Shown here one piece after another: positions 20,225 through 21,086 of a stretch of DNA of 21,086 nucleotides; the stretch's first letter is position 1, and the number at the start of each line of letters is the position of its first letter. The notes below the pieces were generated by a model. That model saw nothing but the letters and a program-made list of their open reading frames with translations. It made no database searches and was not told the DNA's origin. Source of the DNA: Bifidobacterium breve. GTDB taxonomy: Bacteria > Actinomycetota > Actinomycetes > UBA12327. The translations under genes and the position numbers were made by a program. The stretch is from positions 1 to 21,086 of the forward strand of contig CALQPL010000002.1 of assembly GCA_943332445.1 (NCBI GenBank). Direction: 5' to 3'.

Positions 20225-21086
20225 TTAGGCTCGCTCCGTCGCATCGGCTCGCACATCAATCGAGCTTGCGCGTTGCATGCCGCCAGCCGACTCAATGACG
20301 TCGGTGATTTCGCGACCAATCAATTCTTCTCGCACCATCAGCGCATCACGCAAGGCTTCCACCAGATGACGGTTCTGAGTCAGCAGAATCTTCACGGCCG
20401 CTTTCTGCTCCTGCAATAGCTTTTCAACCCGGGCTCGCCCGTCAGCATCGCTGAGGACTCGACCCACGATGTTGCTGCCATTGAAGGCGCCGTTTTGTAC
20501 TGCGGCGAAAGAGATCAACGTGTCCGTCATACCCACCGAGCCCACCATTTCGCAGGCAACATTGGTGGCATAGAGCAAGTCGCCTCCAGGGCCGGTGGAG
20601 ATGTCACCGAAGAACAGTTCCTCGGCCACCTGTCCAGCCATGGCAATACGAATGAGAGCCAGCATTTCCGTGCGCGAGCGAGTAAACACGTCATCAGCAT
20701 CGCCGTGGGCCAACATTCCCAGGGCCTGTCGGCGCTTGATGATGGTCAAGATCTCCAGACGACGCTCTGGTGCGCACAGGTAAGCAGCAACGGCGTGACC
20801 GGCTTCATGCGTGGAAATGAGTTTGCGTTCATGATCGGTGTAGGCAACGGGCTGGCCAAGTCCAACTTCCTCGACCATGCGGGCCCGTTCAACATCACCC
20901 ATCGACATTTCCCGCTGTCCACGACGAACGGCATTGACCAGCGCTTCGTCAAAGAGATGCTCAATCATCACGGGCGTGTAGCCAGAAGTAGCCGATGCAA
21001 CTTGGTCGCGCATGACATCGTTATCAAGCTCTGGTGAATGCGCCTTGGTCTTCAAGAAGTGGTCGATCAATTGACGACGCCCAACC
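20225..21086 (-). CDS. FtsH-like AAA+/M41 metalloprotease, C-terminal part (partial)
   Basis: The frame is open through the right edge, so only the last 286 residues are seen. The first about 75 are the AAA+ lid (GRRQLIDHFLKTKAH, then ATSGYTPVMIEHLFDEALVNAVRRG). The M41 domain follows with the zinc motif HEAGH (20795-20809), MAGQVAEELFFGDISTGPGG, and the Asp of GGDLLYATNVA as the expected third metal ligand. FtsH degrades membrane and soluble regulatory proteins at the cytoplasmic membrane. The sequence is clearly divergent: it has GYTPVMIEHL where classical FtsH has GFSGADLxNL in the lid, and has no usual SRNV start to the protease domain. I call it FtsH-like rather than FtsH. The membrane part is outside the window. 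Confidence 0.85.
   Translation of the reverse strand, partial: VGRRQLIDHFLKTKAHSPELDNDVMRDQVASATSGYTPVMIEHLFDEALVNAVRRGQREMSMGDVERARMVEEVGLGQPVAYTDHERKLISTHEAGHAVAAYLCAPERRLEILTIIKRRQALGMLAHGDADDVFTRSRTEMLALIRIAMAGQVAEELFFGDISTGPGGDLLYATNVACEMVGSVGMTDTLISFAAVQNGAFNGSNIVGRVLSDADGRARVEKLLQEQKAAVKILLTQNRHLVEALRDALMVREELIGREITDVIESAGGMQRASSIDVRADATERA

Noticed and set aside
1..21086. CRISPR arrays, tRNA/rRNA genes, insertion sequences, phage or toxin-antitoxin modules
   Set aside because: No spaced direct repeats, tRNA-like folds, transposase/integrase motifs or small paired toxin-antitoxin genes were seen in any gap. All gaps are under 300 bp.

Overview
The window looks like one compact stretch of chromosome from an actinobacterium (Actinomycetota), moderately GC-rich by eye. 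The basis is gene content and order. The set mrp-tatB-htrA-O-methyltransferase, DUF3117, the DivIVA-like protein, FolP2-type DHPS homologue, LOG proteins, dapE/dapD and fdxA-dapC resembles, in condensed form, what I recall of the M. tuberculosis Rv1177-Rv1229 region. The proteins are actinobacterial in type (FolP2-like, Rv1177-like 7Fe ferredoxin, actinobacterial DapD). Species cannot be named from the sequence. Genes are tightly packed, many start with GTG, and several convergent pairs are 3-20 bp apart. I see no tRNA, rRNA, insertion sequence, CRISPR array or phage gene.

Layout. 1-4264: end of mrp, then tatB and htrA on the minus strand, a divergent regulatory gap with a perfect 17-bp palindrome, a class I O-methyltransferase and a leucyl aminopeptidase. 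4265-8353: the 55-residue DUF3117 protein, a MetE catalytic-domain-only methyltransferase, an SRPBCC protein plus a membrane-anchored DivIVA-like protein, a FolP2-type protein and a secreted DUF5666-like protein, ending in a very strong hairpin. 8377-12580: two different LOG-family genes downstream of dapE, with dapD and a lipoprotein gene running the other way. 12584-16417: a DUF4287/DUF1801-type protein, citrate synthase, dapC and ferredoxin on the minus strand, then a lone SH3-like domain gene. 16404-21086: cysteinyl-tRNA synthetase, a VanW-family membrane-anchored protein, a small four-helix membrane protein and the C-terminal part of an FtsH-like AAA/M41 protease.

Function. dapC, dapD and dapE encode three steps of the succinylase branch of the lysine/meso-diaminopimelate pathway, so part of the region supplies cell-wall precursor. 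TatB and HtrA serve protein export and envelope quality control. VanW, the lipoprotein, the DUF5666 protein and the DivIVA-like protein are further envelope candidates. Citrate synthase, ferredoxin, aminopeptidase and CysRS are housekeeping.

The most striking non-coding feature is the 17-bp dapE-dapD gap. It is almost entirely a perfect 15-bp palindrome and reads as two mirror-image leaderless promoters, each a TANNNT hexamer exactly 6 nt before a GTG start. I found no clearly new defence, mobile or biosynthetic system. The novelty lies in regulatory architecture and a few uncharacterised proteins.
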